A stretch of 32,237 bases of DNA from Cryobacterium sp. (GTDB lineage Bacteria > Actinomycetota > Actinomycetes > Actinomycetales > Microbacteriaceae), in the NCBI GenBank assembly GCA_014376815.1, contig JACMQV010000095.1:1-32237 (forward strand), in the 5' to 3' direction. Below the pieces are notes generated by a model. It saw only the letters and a program-made list of their open reading frames with translations, ran no database searches and was not told where the DNA came from. Positions 18,650 to 28,764 of the stretch are shown in pieces. Positions within the stretch are counted from its first letter, which is position 1. Each line of letters begins with the position of its first letter. A program made the position numbers and the translations under genes.

Positions 18650-19885
18650 ATGACCAAGAAGATCGTTATCACCGGCATCGGTGCGACCTCCCCCCTCGGC
18701 GGCACGGCCGCCGACAGCTGGGCTGCCCTGCTCGCCGGCGAATCGGGAACGAGCACGCTGGACCACGAATGGGTGGCCCGCACCCAGCTCCCGGTGACCT
18801 TCGCCGCCCAGGCCCGGGTACCCGCCAACGAGGTGCTCGCCCGGCACGAATCGAAGCGTCTCGACCCCTCCAGCCAGTTCGCACTGATCGCCGGCCGTGA
18901 GGCCTGGGCGGATGCGGGCTCTCCCGAGGCCGACCCCGAGCGGCTGGCGGTCGACTGGGCGACCGGCATCGGCGGAGTATGGACGCTCCTCGACGCCTGG
19001 GACACCCTCCGTGAACGCGGCCCCCGCCGAGTACTGCCGATGACCGTGCCGATGCTCATGCCCAATGGGCCCGGAGCGGCCATCGGGATGGATCTGCATG
19101 CGCGGGCCGGCATCACGACCGTCGTCTCGGCGTGCGCCTCGAGCACCGAGTCCCTCGTGAACGCCTACAACCGCCTTCAGGCCGGCCTCGCCGACATCGT
19201 GATCGCCGGTGGCTCCGAAGCCGCCATCCACCCATTGCCCATCGCATCCTTCGCGGCCATGCAGGCCCTCTCCAAGCGCAACGACGACCCGGCAACGGCG
19301 TCCCGCCCCTATGACGTCAGCCGCGACGGGTTCGTGCTGGGCGAAGGGGCCGCGGCACTCGTCGTCGAAACGGAAGAGCACGCGAAAGCTCGCGGCGCCC
19401 ACATCTACGCCGAGCTCCTCGGCGGCGCCGTGGCGAGCGACGCGTACCACATCACCGCGCCGGACCCCGAGGGAACGGCTGCTGCCCGTGCGATGATCAC
19501 GGCGATCCAGAACGCCGGGGCGAGTCTCTCCGACGTGGCCCACATCAACGCCCACGCGACCAGCACCCCGGTCGGCGACATCGCGGAGTTCAACGCGCTC
19601 CGCCGCGTCTTCGGCGACCTGCTTGAGGGCATCCCGGTGTCAGCGACGAAGGCCTCCACCGGTCACCTTCTGGGAGGCGCCGGAGCGATCGAGGCCCTGT
19701 TCACGGTGCTGGCCCTGTCCGAGCGCACCATGCCGCCGACAATCAACCTGCAGCACCAGGATCCGAACATCCCGCTCGACGTCGTGACGAGTCCGCGTGC
19801 GCTGCCGAAGGGCGACCTTCTCGCCATCAGCAACTCCTTCGGGTTCGGCGGCCACAACGCCGTCGTCGCCTTCCGCTCGGCGTAA
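18650..19885 (+). CDS. fabF: 3-oxoacyl-ACP synthase II
   Basis: KIVITGIGATSPLGG, VVSACASSTESL active-site Cys, NAHATSTPVGD, KASTGHLLGGAGAIEA, NSFGFGGHNAVV. Confidence 0.97.
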   Translation: MTKKIVITGIGATSPLGGTAADSWAALLAGESGTSTLDHEWVARTQLPVTFAAQARVPANEVLARHESKRLDPSSQFALIAGREAWADAGSPEADPERLAVDWATGIGGVWTLLDAWDTLRERGPRRVLPMTVPMLMPNGPGAAIGMDLHARAGITTVVSACASSTESLVNAYNRLQAGLADIVIAGGSEAAIHPLPIASFAAMQALSKRNDDPATASRPYDVSRDGFVLGEGAAALVVETEEHAKARGAHIYAELLGGAVASDAYHITAPDPEGTAAARAMITAIQNAGASLSDVAHINAHATSTPVGDIAEFNALRRVFGDLLEGIPVSATKASTGHLLGGAGAIEALFTVLALSERTMPPTINLQHQDPNIPLDVVTSPRALPKGDLLAISNSFGFGGHNAVVAFRSA

Positions 19886-19893
19886 CACCCACT

Positions 19894-19927
19894 CACGAAC
19901 GGAAACGACTCACCAACGGGAACGACT
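19894..19927. repeat. 17-bp tandem duplication (2 copies, 2 mismatches)
   Basis: cacgaacggaaacgact followed directly by caccaacgggaacgact. Confidence 0.7.
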
Positions 19928-19961
19928 CCGACCGGTATCCGGCCGGAGTCGTTCCGGTTGG
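19913..19961. terminator. Likely bidirectional terminator between convergent fabF and DUF3145 gene
   Basis: 18-bp inverted repeat with one mismatch: ccaacgggaacgactccg (19913-19930) / cggagtcgttccggttgg (19944-19961). Confidence 0.75.
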
Positions 19962-20483
19962 TCAGCCGACCTGGTGCAGCCAGACGACGGCATTGAAATC
20001 GCTCGCGTGCCGGAACGGCTCCAACTCGTCGTCCCACGCCTGGCCCAGGACCAGCCGCAACTCCCGGTGAAGGGCCAGCGCATTCGCACCAGCCACCTCC
20101 ATCGCGTTGCGCAGCCGGTCCTCCGGGATCACGACGTTCCCGACCGTATCCGTCTGGGCGAAGAAGATGCCCAGTGCCGGCGTGTGCAGCCAGCGCCCGC
20201 CATCAGTGCCGAGTCCGGCGTCCTCGGTCACCTCGAACCGCAGATGCTCCCACCCGCGAAGGGACGAAGCGAGCGCCGCCCCGGTGCCGCGAGGCCCCTC
20301 CCACTGGAATTCCGCACGCTGGGCGCCCGGCAGCACGGGCTGGTCGCTCCAGTCGAAATTGACCGGCAGCCCCAGCGCGCGACCGACGGCCCACTCCACG
20401 TGGGGACTCAGCGCCCGGGGCGCCGAGTGCACATAGAGTATTCCCCGCGCAGTCGTCGCCTGCCGAGCTTGGGTTGCCACCAT
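19962..20483 (-). CDS. DUF3145 domain-containing protein
   Basis: TARGILYVHSAPRALSPHVEWAVGRALG...FEVTEDAG...GIFFAQTDTVGNVVIPEDRLRNAM; commonly adjacent to the fab cluster in actinobacteria (recalled). Start inferred as MVATQARQATTARG at 20483. Confidence 0.85.
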   Translation of the reverse strand: MVATQARQATTARGILYVHSAPRALSPHVEWAVGRALGLPVNFDWSDQPVLPGAQRAEFQWEGPRGTGAALASSLRGWEHLRFEVTEDAGLGTDGGRWLHTPALGIFFAQTDTVGNVVIPEDRLRNAMEVAGANALALHRELRLVLGQAWDDELEPFRHASDFNAVVWLHQVG

Positions 20484-20676
20484 CGTTTCTTCTCCGTTCT
20501 GTGAGATGCGTCTTCCCCAACGACCTCTGAACGAAACAATTCCTGAACGAAACAATGCAGCGAATATGTGACTCTGTTCGACCGGGGCCCGGGGGCCCTG
20601 GAGTCGATAGCGCAATTATGCCTCAGTCACGCGGGCGATGACAAGACCGGTACCGAGGCCCGGGTCGTCGTTCGCT

Positions 20677-20687
20677 ATACTCAGTAT
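20677..20687. promoter_or_regulatory. Palindrome atactcagtat overlapping a -10-like TATACT upstream of padR
   Basis: Perfect 5-1-5 palindrome; TATACT at 20676-20681. Confidence 0.4.
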
Positions 20688-20712
20688 GGTTTTCACCCGA
20701 TCCGGAGGTCCC

Positions 20713-21303
20713 GTGTCCGTACGTTGCGCCTTGTTGGCGATCCTCACGATCGGCCCGGCCTACGGCTTCCAGCTGCACGGCGAACTGGGTTCCAGAACGG
20801 CCGGACGCCGACAGGTCAACGCCGGTCAGATCTACGCGACCCTCGACCGCCTCGTGAAGCAGGGGGCCATCGAATCGGCGGGCGCAACCGCGGATGGCCT
20901 GCCGTTGTACCGGAACACGGCCCTCGGCCGGGACGAGGGCCTGGCCTGGCTGCACGACACCGCCAGTGCGAGCGGGGAGGAATGGAACGATCTGGTCGAC
21001 CGCGTGCTGATCGCGTCGTCCCTCCCCCACTTGGATGTGCGGGCCATCATCGCCCGGTACCGTGATCGGTGGCGATCAGTCGTCGACTCCATCGATGCCC
21101 GGTGCGGCGCAGGCCCGCAGCCCGGAATCGGGCAGGATCGCCTCGCGGCGCAGGCGCAGCGCGCCCTGGCACACGCTGCGCTGTCCTGGCTCGACGAAGC
21201 CGACGCGCAACTCTGCACCGGACCCGCGGATGCGCTCCAGCACGGGCTCAGCCTCGCCCGGCCCAAACGCGGGCGCCGCCCGGCCGTATCCGTCCCGGTG
21301 TGA
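20713..21303 (+). CDS. PadR-family transcriptional regulator
   Basis: ALLAILTIGPAYGFQLHGELGSRT...VNAGQIYATLDRLVKQGAIES is a PadR-type winged HTH. GTG at 20713 preceded by GGAGG; an ATG at 20686 is the alternative. Confidence 0.82.
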   Translation: MSVRCALLAILTIGPAYGFQLHGELGSRTAGRRQVNAGQIYATLDRLVKQGAIESAGATADGLPLYRNTALGRDEGLAWLHDTASASGEEWNDLVDRVLIASSLPHLDVRAIIARYRDRWRSVVDSIDARCGAGPQPGIGQDRLAAQAQRALAHAALSWLDEADAQLCTGPADALQHGLSLARPKRGRRPAVSVPV

Positions 21304-21410
21304 CGACACGAGCCGCCCGGGGATCTCCCCTGATCCACTGCGTGTTCACCAGCGCCAGATTGCCCTGCGGGGCGACAATCAGATTGGCGACTCTCCAGGG
21401 AACAGTTGAC

Positions 21411-21441
21411 GGGCGGCCTTTATTGCGCCTCTGGGCCGCCC
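21411..21441. terminator. Weak terminator-like inverted repeat between convergent padR and the polymerase gene
   Basis: gggcggcc (21411-21418) / ggccgccc (21434-21441), 15-nt loop, no clear T tract. Confidence 0.3.
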
Positions 21442-21444
21442 CGG

Positions 21445-23154
21445 TCATTTGGCCTCGGCATAGCTGTCGACCGTCGCGACGGTGAGCAGGAAATCGACCG
21501 GAAAGTCACCGAACAGGTGCCGGCCGGCCGTCGCCGCGGCACGGGTCACGATCTGTTCGACGTCGTCGGCCAGCGCCGCCGGCGTGTGCACGATGACCTC
21601 ATCGTGGAGGAAGAACACGAGGTGCGGGGACTCGGCGAAGACCGGGCCCGGCGAGGGCCGGCCCGAATCGAACTGGCGCGGTGCCAGCAGGCGGAGCTCA
21701 CGTCTAATCTCCGCCATCCAGCACAGCGCCCACTCCGCCGCACTCCCCTGCACGATGAAGTTGCGGGTGAACCGGCCCCAGTCACGGGCCTGGCTGCGGG
21801 CGCGGCGTTCGTCGGCATCCGTGGCCCCGGGGTGGTACGCCTGTGCCTGGGTGGCCAGCCACCGCTCCCCGGGACGAGGCGAGGACCGCCCAAGCCGGGT
21901 CGAAACCACGTCGCCGCGCTCCCCCGCGCGGGCGGCCGTTTCGGTGAGCTCGATCGCCCGCGGGTAGGCCTTCTTCAGCTGTGGCAGCAGCCGACCGCTT
22001 TCCCCGGTGGTCGCTCCGTACATGGCTCCCAGCATGGCCACCTTGGCGTGGTCCCGGGTTTCGACCACGCCGCTGGCCACGATGCCGGCATAGAGGTCGG
22101 TGCCCCGGCCCGCCGTCGCCATGGCCGTGTCCCGGGACAGCGCCGCGAGGATGCGCGGTTCCAACTGCGCGGCATCCGCCACGACGAGTTTCCAGCCCGT
22201 ATCGGCGACGACCGCACCGCGCACCTGCTTGGGCAACTGCAAGGCGCCGCCGCCCCGGGTCGCCCAGCGTCCGGTCACCACACCGCCGGGAACGTACTCG
22301 GGGTGGAAGCGGCCGTCGACGATCCAGGTGTCCATCCAGTACCAGCCGTTGGCGCTCAGCAGGCGGGCCAGCTTCTTGTAGTCGAGCAGTGGGGCGATCA
22401 CCGGATGCTGCAACTTCTGCAGTTCCCAGGCCCGCGTCGACGAGACCTCCAGCCCGACCCGTTGGAGGGCGCGCATCAGGTCCGGCTGCGAATCCGGATT
22501 CAGGTGCGGGTCACCCAGCTCCCTCCGGATGACCTGCGCGAGCCCCTCCAGCCTTTCCGGCCGGATGCCCGGGGCCACGCGCGGACCCAGCTCGCGGGTG
22601 AGCAGCCCCTCGTGGATGTCCGTTCGCCACGGCAGCCCCGCGAACTGCATCTCCGCCGCGATCAGCGCCCCGGCCGATTCCGCGGCCAACAGGAGCCGGA
22701 GCCGCCCCGGGTCGGCGCAGGTCGCGACGGCCTCCAGCTGTCGCCGGAACTCCTCCGTCGAGTCATTCTCCACGGTGTCGTCGTCGAAGACGAGGTCGAA
22801 GAGCGTCGAGCCGGGCTCCGCTGCCTGGGGCTCAAGGGCCGGCGCCCGGTCCCACCGGTTCGGCTCTGCCCGGGCGAGTTCACTCGACTGGGTCGCGGCC
22901 GACAGGCGCAGGATTGCGTGGCACAGGCGCAGATCGTGGCCGCGCTGTACCTTCACCCCGCCGCCGAGCAGAATCGGGTAGATGCGGGACGTGTCCTCGA
23001 AGACCCAGCGCGGAGCAGACGCCTCCTGCCGGAGGGCGTACCGCGGAAAATCGTGCTCGGCGAGGAGGGTGGCTGGTTCGCTGGGGCGACCCGAGGAGTC
23101 GAGGGGCCGGACGAGGATCTCGCCGTTGGCCGTTCGGCTCGCCAGAAGGTGCAC
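21445..23154 (-). CDS. PolA-like family A DNA polymerase paralog (short actinobacterial form)
   Basis: Motif A LVVADAAQLEPRILAALS, O-helix RDHAKVAMLGAMYG, motif C HDEVIVHTP. No 5'-nuclease domain and no obvious intact DxE exonuclease motif. Confidence 0.9.
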   Translation of the reverse strand: MHLLASRTANGEILVRPLDSSGRPSEPATLLAEHDFPRYALRQEASAPRWVFEDTSRIYPILLGGGVKVQRGHDLRLCHAILRLSAATQSSELARAEPNRWDRAPALEPQAAEPGSTLFDLVFDDDTVENDSTEEFRRQLEAVATCADPGRLRLLLAAESAGALIAAEMQFAGLPWRTDIHEGLLTRELGPRVAPGIRPERLEGLAQVIRRELGDPHLNPDSQPDLMRALQRVGLEVSSTRAWELQKLQHPVIAPLLDYKKLARLLSANGWYWMDTWIVDGRFHPEYVPGGVVTGRWATRGGGALQLPKQVRGAVVADTGWKLVVADAAQLEPRILAALSRDTAMATAGRGTDLYAGIVASGVVETRDHAKVAMLGAMYGATTGESGRLLPQLKKAYPRAIELTETAARAGERGDVVSTRLGRSSPRPGERWLATQAQAYHPGATDADERRARSQARDWGRFTRNFIVQGSAAEWALCWMAEIRRELRLLAPRQFDSGRPSPGPVFAESPHLVFFLHDEVIVHTPAALADDVEQIVTRAAATAGRHLFGDFPVDFLLTVATVDSYAEAK

Positions 23155-23175
23155 CCTTCCATTCTGCCGTGAAGG

Positions 23176-23856
23176 TCAGGCTTCCCCGGTGCTCGTCCGG
23201 TCGTACCGAGACCATGCAGCCTGCAGCAACTCCACCGTCTCGTCATCGGAAAGCTGGTGGAAATCCTCGTAGAACGGGCCGATCGCCCAGAATTCCCGGG
23301 GTGCGTGCAGCACGATCAGCTCATCGGCGTACTCGAGCATGTCGTCGATCGAGTCGGCCGGAGCGACTGGAACGGCGAGCACGGCCAGCCGGGCCCCCTG
23401 CCGTTTCACTGCCGCGAGGGCGGCCTTGGCGGTGGCTCCGGTCGCGAGGCCGTCGTCAACGATCACCGCCACCCGCCCGGCCGGGCTGATCCGAGAGCGG
23501 TCGCCCAGGTACCGGATGCGACGGCGCTCGATTTCCGCCAGCTCCCGGCTCCCGGCCCGGCTGAGGCCCGCCGCATCGCCCCCGGTGGCAGCGAAGACGT
23601 CCTCGTTCAGGATGGTCTGCGGGTCCGCACCGTCGACCACGGCTCCCATCGCCACCTCGGGGTAGCCCGGCGCCCCGATCTTGCGCACGAGCACGAGATC
23701 CAGCGGTGCGTCCAGACGTTTGGCGATCTCGGCGGCCACCGGCACCCCGCCCCGCGGCAGGGCGTAGATCACCGGGTCTGTCACGTGCAGCGCGGCCAGC
23801 CGTTCGGCGACCCGGTCGGCCAGCAGCCGGCCGGCCTCGCTCCGATCCGTGAACAT
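23176..23856 (-). CDS. Phosphoribosyltransferase family protein
   Basis: VIYALPRGGVPVAAEIAKRLDAPLDLVLVRKIGAPGYPEVAMGAV and VAVIVDDGLATGATAKAAL (PRPP-binding motif). ATG at 23856. Confidence 0.9.
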   Translation of the reverse strand: MFTDRSEAGRLLADRVAERLAALHVTDPVIYALPRGGVPVAAEIAKRLDAPLDLVLVRKIGAPGYPEVAMGAVVDGADPQTILNEDVFAATGGDAAGLSRAGSRELAEIERRRIRYLGDRSRISPAGRVAVIVDDGLATGATAKAALAAVKRQGARLAVLAVPVAPADSIDDMLEYADELIVLHAPREFWAIGPFYEDFHQLSDDETVELLQAAWSRYDRTSTGEA

Positions 23857-23962
23857 CCGGCTCCCGTCCGGTCCCGGTCTGGGCTCGTCTCCGGTCGATT
23901 CTGCCGTCCGCGTCCTGATTTGTCGAGGGAGTCGTGCCGGATCCGGGTGTCGCTGGCTGGAT

Positions 23963-24010
23963 TCCGTTAGGGGCCGGCGGCATTGTGCATGGAAACCGTT
24001 AGGGCCGGCC
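23963..24010. promoter_or_regulatory. Direct repeat upstream of kdp operon
   Basis: tCCGTTAGgGGCCGGC and aCCGTTAGGGCCGGC, CCGTTAG starts at 23964 and 23996 (32-bp spacing). Confidence 0.4.
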
Positions 24011-24093
24011 TCACGGTGCAGCACAGGGTGTCCACTTGGGTGTTGTGCCCCAGAGGCACCCGCGCGGCAAACGGTGGCGCGGTCGGTTCTCGG

Positions 24094-24189
24094 ATGGAGT
24101 TTTCTGTGTTGGACCTCGCCTACGTCCTCGGTGTCCTCGCCGTGTTCGCCCTCGTCGGCGTCATCGCCCGGGGGGTGGAGAAGCTGTGA
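24094..24189 (+). CDS. Single-TM micropeptide upstream of kdpF
   Basis: [35 protein letters not shown] start at 24106 with a GGAG SD is an alternative. Stop overlaps the kdpF GTG start. Confidence 0.6.
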   Translation: MEFSVLDLAYVLGVLAVFALVGVIARGVEKL

Positions 24190-24275
24190 TCGTCTTTGAC
24201 CTCGTGGCGGGGGCCCTCGCCGTCCTGGCCGTCGGTTACCTCGTTTTCGCCCTGGTGAAGCCGGAGAAATTCTGA
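24186..24275 (+). CDS. kdpF: K+-transporting ATPase small subunit KdpF
   Basis: 29 aa [29 protein letters not shown] (ends LVKPEKF, typical of KdpF). TGATG overlap with kdpA. Confidence 0.9.
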   Translation: MIVFDLVAGALAVLAVGYLVFALVKPEKF

Positions 24276-25948
24276 TGGTCGTCTGGTTCGCCATCCTCCC
24301 GGCGCTGACTCTCGCCCTCGCCCTCGCCGCCGTGCACCGCCCGCTGGGCGACTATATGGCCTGGGTCTACCGGTCCAGGACCGACTGGCGGATCGAACGT
24401 GGCTTCTACCGGCTGACCGGTGTGGACCCTCGGCAACAGCAGACCTGGCAGTCCTACCTGCGCGGCGTTCTCGCGTTCTCCGTGGTCGGAGTGCTGTTCC
24501 TGTACGCCCTCCAGCGCACCCAGGCGGTCCTGCCGTATTCGCTCGGGTTGCCGGCCGTTCCGGAAGCGCTCTCGTTCAACACCGCCGTGTCCTTCGTGAC
24601 GAACACGAACTGGCAGTCGTACTCACCCGACGTGACCTTGGGGTACTCCGTGCAACTGGCCGGTCTGGCCGTGCAGAACTTCGTTTCCGCCGCGGTCGGC
24701 AGTGCCGTCGCCATCGCCCTCGTGCGTGGGTTCGCACACCGTCGAAGCGACACCATCGGCAACTTCTGGGTGGACCTGACCCGCGGCACACTGCGTCTGC
24801 TTCTGCCGCTGTCGATCATTGCCGCGGTGGTTCTGGTGGCGGGCGGGGTGATCCAGAACGTCAGCGGCTTCACCGACGTAACCACCCTCAGCGGGGCGAC
24901 GCAGTCCCTACCCGGCGGGCCGACCGCATCCCAGGAATCGATCAAACTGCTCGGCACGAACGGCGGCGGGTTCTTCAATGCCAACTCCGCGCATCCGTTC
25001 GAGAATCCGACCCCCTGGACGAGCCTGTTCGAAATCTTCCTGATGCTGGCCATCCCGTTCAGCCTGCCCCGCACCTTCGGAACCATCATCGGTGACCGGA
25101 GGCAGGGTTACGCGATCCTGGCCGCCATGGGCGTGATCTTCCTCGTCTCCCTGACGGCGCTGACGGCCTTCGAGACCGGTGGTGCGGGGTCCGCCCCCGA
25201 AGCGGCCGGCGGCGCGCTGGAGGGAAAGGAGCAACGGTTCGGCATCATCGGGTCCGCCCTGTTCGCCACGGCGAGCACCCTGACCTCGACCGGTGCCGTC
25301 AACTCGATGCACGACTCGTTCACCTCCCTCGGCGGCATGATGCCGATGCTGAACATGATGCTTGGCGAGGTCGCACCCGGCGGCGTCGGGTCCGGCCTCT
25401 ATGGGATGCTCGTGCTGGCCGTGATCACGGTGTTCATCGCAGGCCTGCTCGTCGGCCGCACCCCGGAATACCTGGGCAAGAAGATCGGGCCGCGCGAGAT
25501 CAAACTCGCGAGCCTGTACATCCTGGTGACGCCGACTCTGGTCCTCGGCGGAGCCTCGCTGAGCTTCGCCATTCCGGCGATCCGGGCGGATGTCGACGGG
25601 ACCTCGATCCTGAATCCCGGACTGCACGGTCTGTCCGAGGTGGTCTACGCGTTCACCTCGGCGTCGAACAACAACGGTTCGGCTTTCGCCGGTCTGACAG
25701 CGGACACCCCATGGTTGAACACCGCGCTGGGTGTGGCCATGCTTCTCGGACGGTTCCTCCCAATCGTCTTCGTGCTCGCCCTGGCCGGTGCCCTGGCCGC
25801 GCAAGACAGCGTGCCGGCAACGGTTGGAACCCTGCCGACGAGCCGGCCCCTCTTCGTGGGCCTGCTCATCGGGATCACGGTCATCGTCACGGCACTCACC
25901 TATTTCCCCGTACTCGCGCTGGGCCCCCTGGCGGAAGGACTGCAGTAA
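24275..25948 (+). CDS. kdpA: K+-transporting ATPase subunit KdpA
   Basis: Family blocks: [47 protein letters not shown]. Confidence 0.97.
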   Translation: MVVWFAILPALTLALALAAVHRPLGDYMAWVYRSRTDWRIERGFYRLTGVDPRQQQTWQSYLRGVLAFSVVGVLFLYALQRTQAVLPYSLGLPAVPEALSFNTAVSFVTNTNWQSYSPDVTLGYSVQLAGLAVQNFVSAAVGSAVAIALVRGFAHRRSDTIGNFWVDLTRGTLRLLLPLSIIAAVVLVAGGVIQNVSGFTDVTTLSGATQSLPGGPTASQESIKLLGTNGGGFFNANSAHPFENPTPWTSLFEIFLMLAIPFSLPRTFGTIIGDRRQGYAILAAMGVIFLVSLTALTAFETGGAGSAPEAAGGALEGKEQRFGIIGSALFATASTLTSTGAVNSMHDSFTSLGGMMPMLNMMLGEVAPGGVGSGLYGMLVLAVITVFIAGLLVGRTPEYLGKKIGPREIKLASLYILVTPTLVLGGASLSFAIPAIRADVDGTSILNPGLHGLSEVVYAFTSASNNNGSAFAGLTADTPWLNTALGVAMLLGRFLPIVFVLALAGALAAQDSVPATVGTLPTSRPLFVGLLIGITVIVTALTYFPVLALGPLAEGLQ

Positions 25949-25953
25949 CCATC

Positions 25954-28119
25954 ATGTCGACACTCACCCAGATACCGGTCCCGGACGGAAAAACCGGCGG
26001 TACGCGCCGCACACGGCCAACGGGCGCGATCAGCGCACCGCAACTGGTCGGGGCGCTACCCGGAGCCTTCCGCAAACTTGATCCACGCCAGATGTGGCGT
26101 AACCCCGTCATGTTCATCGTCGAGGTCGGCGCCGCCCTGACGACACTGCTGGCACTGTGTGAGCCGTTCCTCGGCGGTCCCGCCAAGTCAGGAGGTTCCG
26201 AGGTGCCGGTCACGTTCACCGCGGGGATAGCCGGGTGGCTCTGGCTGACGGTCGTCTTCGCCAACCTGGCCGAATCCGTTGCCGAGGGACGGGGAAAGGC
26301 CCAGGCCGACAGCCTCCGCCAGACGCGCACCAGCACCGCTGCTACCCGTGTGCCGGACTACGACCCGGCCGCCGACCCCGCCGCCGAACGCTGCCCCGTT
26401 CAGCTGATGTCCTCGGCGGACCTCACGCTCGGGGACACCGTCGTCGTCGTCGCCGGCGACCTGATACCCGGCGACGGGGACATCGTGTGGGGCATCGCCT
26501 CCATAGATGAATCCGCGATCACCGGGGAATCGGCCCCGGTGGTGCGCGAATCGGGCGGCGACCGCAGCGCCGTCACCGGCGGAACCCGGGTGTTGTCGGA
26601 CCGTATCGTGGTGCGCATCACGAGCAGGCCGGGCGAGACTTTCGTCGACAGGATGATCGCGCTGGTCGAAGGTGCGTCCCGCCAGAAGACCCCGAACGAG
26701 CTGGCCCTGAACATCCTGCTGGCCAGCTTGTCCATCGTCTTCGTGGTGGTCGCCCTCACGCTCAACCCCATCGCCTCGTACGCGGCGGAGTCCGTGAGCC
26801 TGCCGGTTCTGGTCGCCCTGCTGGTGTGCCTGATCCCGACGACGATCGGGGCGCTCCTCTCGGCCATCGGTATTGCGGGAATGGACCGGCTGGTGCAGCG
26901 CAACGTCCTGGCGATGTCGGGGCGTGCGGTCGAAGCCGCCGGGGACGTCACGATCCTCTTGCTGGACAAGACCGGTACGATCACCTACGGCAACCGCCAG
27001 GCGCGCGAGTTCACCCCGCTGGACGGAGTCAGCATCACCGAGCTCGTCGAGGCGGCCGCGCTCTCTTCGCTCAGCGACCCGACGCCGGAAGGCAAATCGA
27101 TCGTCGATCTGGCCGGGGAGCTCGGCGTCGACCGAACCGGTTCCGTCGCCGTCGCCGGCGACGTCGTCGCGTTCACGGCACAGACCAGGATGAGCGGCAT
27201 CGTCCTGCCCGACGGTTCCTCAATCCGGAAGGGAGCAGGGTCGGCCGTGACGGCCTGGGCCCAGGAGTTCGGTCCGATCGAGGCTGTCGTGCTGCGAGAG
27301 TTGGTCGAGGACGTCGCCCGGATCTCCCAGCTGGGCGGGACACCCCTGGTCGTCGCCGGCGGCACTGCGGACGGACCGCGGCGGATCCTCGGTGTCGTCT
27401 ACCTCAAGGACATCGTCAAGGACGGGCTCTCGGCGCGCTTCGCGGAGCTGCGACCCATGGGCATCCGAACCATCATGGTGACCGGGGACAACCCGCTCAC
27501 GGCGAAGACGATTGCCGCCGAGGCGGGAGTCGACGACTTCCTCGCCGAGGCCACGCCCGTGGACAAGCTTGCCCTGATCCGCCGGGAACAGGCCGGCGGC
27601 AACCTCGTCGCGATGACCGGGGACGGCACCAACGATGCTCCGGCGCTCGCCCAGGCCGACGTCGGTGTAGCGATGAACACGGGGACCTCTGCCGCCAAGG
27701 AGGCCGGCAACATGGTCGATCTGGACTCGGACCCCACCAAACTGATCGACATCGTACGGATCGGAAAACAACTCCTGATCACGCGCGGGGCCCTGACCAC
27801 GTTCTCGATCGCGAATGACCTCGCCAAGTACTTCGCGATCATCCCCGCGATGTTCGCGGGCGTCTTCCCCAGCCTGGCCGTGCTGAACGTGATGCAGCTG
27901 CACTCACCGGCGTCGGCGATCATGTCCGCAATCATCTTCAACGCGGTCATCATCGTGGCGCTGATCCCGCTTGCCCTGCGTGGGGTCACGTACCGGCCCG
28001 GGTCCGCGTCGAGCATCCTGAGTCGCAACCTGCTGGTCTACGGGCTCGGCGGCGTCATCGCGCCGTTCATCGGCATCAAACTCGTCGACCTCGCCGTCGC
28101 GCTGATTCCCGGATTCTGA
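25954..28119 (+). CDS. kdpB: K+-transporting ATPase subunit KdpB
   Basis: P-type ATPase: [10 protein letters not shown] phosphorylation motif, [25 protein letters not shown] at 25954. Confidence 0.97.
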   Translation: MSTLTQIPVPDGKTGGTRRTRPTGAISAPQLVGALPGAFRKLDPRQMWRNPVMFIVEVGAALTTLLALCEPFLGGPAKSGGSEVPVTFTAGIAGWLWLTVVFANLAESVAEGRGKAQADSLRQTRTSTAATRVPDYDPAADPAAERCPVQLMSSADLTLGDTVVVVAGDLIPGDGDIVWGIASIDESAITGESAPVVRESGGDRSAVTGGTRVLSDRIVVRITSRPGETFVDRMIALVEGASRQKTPNELALNILLASLSIVFVVVALTLNPIASYAAESVSLPVLVALLVCLIPTTIGALLSAIGIAGMDRLVQRNVLAMSGRAVEAAGDVTILLLDKTGTITYGNRQAREFTPLDGVSITELVEAAALSSLSDPTPEGKSIVDLAGELGVDRTGSVAVAGDVVAFTAQTRMSGIVLPDGSSIRKGAGSAVTAWAQEFGPIEAVVLRELVEDVARISQLGGTPLVVAGGTADGPRRILGVVYLKDIVKDGLSARFAELRPMGIRTIMVTGDNPLTAKTIAAEAGVDDFLAEATPVDKLALIRREQAGGNLVAMTGDGTNDAPALAQADVGVAMNTGTSAAKEAGNMVDLDSDPTKLIDIVRIGKQLLITRGALTTFSIANDLAKYFAIIPAMFAGVFPSLAVLNVMQLHSPASAIMSAIIFNAVIIVALIPLALRGVTYRPGSASSILSRNLLVYGLGGVIAPFIGIKLVDLAVALIPGF

Positions 28120-28155
28120 GATGCCGGGACCACACCTCGAACCGGAAGAAACACC

Positions 28156-28764
28156 ATGACCTCAGCACGCACCGCCACCCGGCACTACTGGGTCGCAATC
28201 CGGGCACTCCTCATTCTCACCGCCGTACTCGGGCTGCTGTACCCGCTGGCCATCGCCCTGATCGGACAGGCCATCTTCCCGGCGCAGGCAAACGGCTCAC
28301 CGGCCACCGCGGGCGCCCGCACCGTCGGCTCCAGCCTGATCGGGCAGGCCTTCTCCGACCCGGCCGGCGTCCCTTTGCCTGAGTGGTTCCAGCCGCGCCC
28401 GTCAGCGGCCGGAGATGGCTACGACTCCGCGGCCTCCGGGGGCAGCAACCTCGGGCCGGAGAACCCGGATCTGGTCGCCGCCATCACGGGGCGCCGGACG
28501 GCCATCGCCGCTCGTGACGGCGTCACCCCTGATCGGATCCCGGTGGACGCAGTGACCACATCCGCGTCAGGTCTGGACCCCCACATCAGCCCGGCCAATG
28601 CACTCCTGCAAGTGACGCGGGTTGCCCAGGCCCGGGGGCTGCCGGCACCGATGGTGCGGGCCCTCGTCGAGTCTAGGATTCAGGGACGGGACCTGGGTTT
28701 TCTGGGCGAACCCACGGTCAATGTGCTTGAGTTGAATCTCGCCCTGTCGAGACTGAAAGGCTAA
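28156..28764 (+). CDS. kdpC: K+-transporting ATPase subunit KdpC
   Basis: LYPLAIALIGQAIFPAQANGS, SSLIGQAF, WFQPRPSA, DAVTTSASGLDPHISPANA. Confidence 0.97.
   Translation: MTSARTATRHYWVAIRALLILTAVLGLLYPLAIALIGQAIFPAQANGSPATAGARTVGSSLIGQAFSDPAGVPLPEWFQPRPSAAGDGYDSAASGGSNLGPENPDLVAAITGRRTAIAARDGVTPDRIPVDAVTTSASGLDPHISPANALLQVTRVAQARGLPAPMVRALVESRIQGRDLGFLGEPTVNVLELNLALSRLKG

Noticed and set aside
21406-23172. 588-aa plus-strand ORF
   Set aside because: Antisense shadow of the PolA-like gene; composition is low-complexity Arg/Gly/Pro-rich, typical of high-GC antisense frames.
23857-23990. DevR box upstream of the phosphoribosyltransferase gene
   Set aside because: Searched by eye for GGGACTTTCGSCCC-like sequence in the intergenic region; none found.
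23860-24093. Possible c-di-AMP (ydaO) riboswitch upstream of kdp
   Set aside because: The region has small hairpins (e.g. gtgcc...ggcac), but I could not match the conserved ydaO core. An Infernal/Rfam scan would decide.
24908-25804. 298-aa minus-strand ORF
   Set aside because: Antisense to kdpA; His/Gln/Gly-rich shadow composition.
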